Part shown: in pieces, positions 41,340-43,460 of the stretch | Numbering within the stretch: the stretch's first letter is position 1 | Layout of the letters: every line of letters starts with the position of its first letter | Assembly: GCA_023419315.1 (NCBI GenBank) | Contig: JAEZYE010000022.1 | Coordinates: 1 to 43,460 of the forward strand | Reading direction: 5' to 3' | Origin: Pseudomonadota bacterium | Lineage (GTDB): Bacteria; Pseudomonadota; Gammaproteobacteria; Xanthomonadales; Xanthomonadaceae | DNA: 43,460 nucleotides | Translations under genes and position numbers: made by a program | Notes under the pieces: model-generated | Database searches by the model: none | Told to the model about the DNA's origin: nothing | What the model saw: only the letters and a program-made list of their open reading frames with translations

Positions 41340-42601
41340 ATGCCCACCGCTTCGCTGTCCCCGGAGCCGGGACTTCGATCCCGTCTTCCGTCCACGCCGT
41401 ACCCCCAGGCGCCTCGCGAGGCAGCAGCGCCCGTTTCCGCGCCCGCGCTGCTGCCCGAATTCCGCGAAGGCGATGCCTGCTTCGCCTCGCCGACGACCAC
41501 CCTGCACGCACGCGGCCTGCAGGCCGCCCTGCCCGGCTGCGCGCGCGACGCACTGCCCGGCCACGCCAGCGAACTGCTCGACCGCTGCGCGCGCGAACGC
41601 CGCTTCGTGCCGCTGGTCGGCGCGATTCCCTTTGCGGATGCCGCGGCGCCACGCCTCTGGGTGCCGGAACAGGCGCTGTTCGCGCCCGGTCGCGCACGAC
41701 GCACCGCGCTGCGGCCGATGGCGAACGGAACGGACATCGCCCCGACGCACACGACACCGCGCACCACGCCGCGCCCGGCCCCCGCGCGCTACGTCGACAA
41801 CGTCGCCCATGCGCTCGCCCGCATCGAGGCCGGCGCGCTCGACAAGGTGGTGATGTCGCGTGCGCTGTCCCTGGACCTGCGCATCGACGTGCCGCGCCTG
41901 CTCGCGGCGCTGATCGAGCGCAATCCCGAGGCGTACAGCTTCGCGATGCCGCTCGACGAGGCCACGCCGCGCTGCCTGGTCGGCAGCAGTCCGGAACTGC
42001 TGCTGTCCAAGCGCGGCGGGCGCATCGCCTCGAATCCGCTGGCCGGCTCGCTCCCGCGTGCGTCCGACCCGGACGAGGATGCGCGCCGCGCGCAGGCGCT
42101 GCTGCGCTCGGCCAAGGACCAGCGCGAGCACGCGCACGTCGCCGAGGCCGTGGCCGACGCACTGTCGCCCTGGTGCCGCAGGCTGTCGGTGCCGGACGGT
42201 CCGGGCCTGCGCGCGACGCCGACGATGTGGCACCTGTCGACCGAAATCCACGGCGAACTGCGCGATCCGCATGCGTCGTCGCTGGCATTGGCGTTGTCCC
42301 TGCACCCGACCCCCGCGGTGTGCGGGCATCCGACGCGCGAGGCACGGGCGCTGATCGAAGCGGTGGAAGGCTTCGAGCGCGGCATGTTCACCGGCCTGGC
42401 GGGCTGGTGCGACGCCAGCGGCGACGGCGAATGGGCGGTGAGCATCCGCTGCGCCGAAATCGGTGCCGAACAGGCGACGCTGTATGCCGGCGCCGGCATC
42501 GTCGCCGGCTCCGATCCGCAGGCCGAGTTGGCGGAAACCCGCGCCAAGATGGCGACGATGCTGCAGGCCATGGGCCTGGCGCACCTGGCGGAGACGCTGC
42601 C

Positions 42602-42605
<4 letters not shown>
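41340..42605 (+). CDS. entC: Isochorismate synthase (EntC/DhbC type)
   Basis: 421 residues. It converts chorismate to isochorismate, the first step to 2,3-dihydroxybenzoate. The chorismate-binding fold is complete: DKVVMSRAL with the general-base lysine, PLAGSLPRASDPDEDARRAQ, PTMWHLSTEIHGEL, LHPTPAVCGHPTREA, ERGMFTGLAGW and YAGAGIVAGSDPQAELAETRAKM. The arrangement is that of EntC/DhbC, not of anthranilate synthase. The first 50 residues are Pro/Ala-rich and variable. Its TGA overlaps the ATG of the ligase gene (ATGA). Named after the E. coli function; the local cluster name may differ. Confidence 0.92.

Positions 42606-43460
<855 letters not shown>

Overview
The window looks like a high-GC chromosome of the Xanthomonadales (Lysobacteraceae: Lysobacter, Luteimonas, Thermomonas and relatives). 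The evidence is gene order (murJ-ribF-ileS-lspA-ispH on one strand; rpsT, obgE-rpmA-rplU and uvrA alongside), the protein sequences themselves and the mixture of TonB-dependent receptors and Pho-type porin. The genus cannot be fixed from the sequence alone.

Layout. (1) 1-2724 is an accessory scar of visibly lower GC. It holds the 3' end of an IS3-family transposase, a decapitated carboxymuconolactone-decarboxylase-like gene, a tRNA-Thr(CGT) gene cut off after the anticodon arm but keeping its promoter and terminator, and two unrecognised genes for an exported protein and a small lipoprotein. (2) 2725-15672 is core housekeeping: isoprenoid (ispH), lipoprotein signal peptidase (lspA), Ile-tRNA synthetase, flavin synthesis (ribF), lipid II flippase (murJ), ribosomal proteins S20, L27 and L21, the Obg GTPase and UvrA, followed by an acyl-CoA thioesterase. 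(3) 15696-23125 is mixed: a PCu(A)C copper chaperone, an ECI1-like enoyl-CoA isomerase, a YciI-like protein, a PstS-like/OmpA fusion, a mercaptopyruvate sulfurtransferase, a DUF1289-Nudix fusion, a divergent FKBP, an enoyl-CoA hydratase, a small conserved protein and endonuclease III.

(4) 23201-30726 is a phosphate-starvation block: an OprO/OprP-type porin, a secreted PstS, a second PstS that is a lipoprotein, then PstC-PstA-PstB-PhoU. Three transcription units are each preceded by heptamer repeats at 11-bp spacing that match the Pho box. Porin, two binding proteins, ABC permease and regulator make a complete uptake route from outer membrane to cytoplasm. (5) 30812-32871 is a three-gene MNIO-type RiPP operon of the bufferin/HvfABC kind: a secreted Cys-containing precursor with four EGKCG motifs and two canonical EF-hand loops, the multinuclear iron oxidase (DUF692) and its DUF2063 partner. 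I consider it the most interesting system here. (6) 32931-38884 holds RNase T, a macro-domain protein, a P1-family aminopeptidase, RlmB, RNase R and a tRNA-Leu(CAG). (7) 39106-43460 is an iron locus: a TonB-dependent receptor divergent from isochorismate synthase and a 2,3-dihydroxybenzoate-AMP ligase that runs off the window, with a Fur-box-like 19-mer between them.

No CRISPR array, complete mobile element, rRNA or prophage was seen. Functions are assigned from recognisable families and motifs; no search was run.
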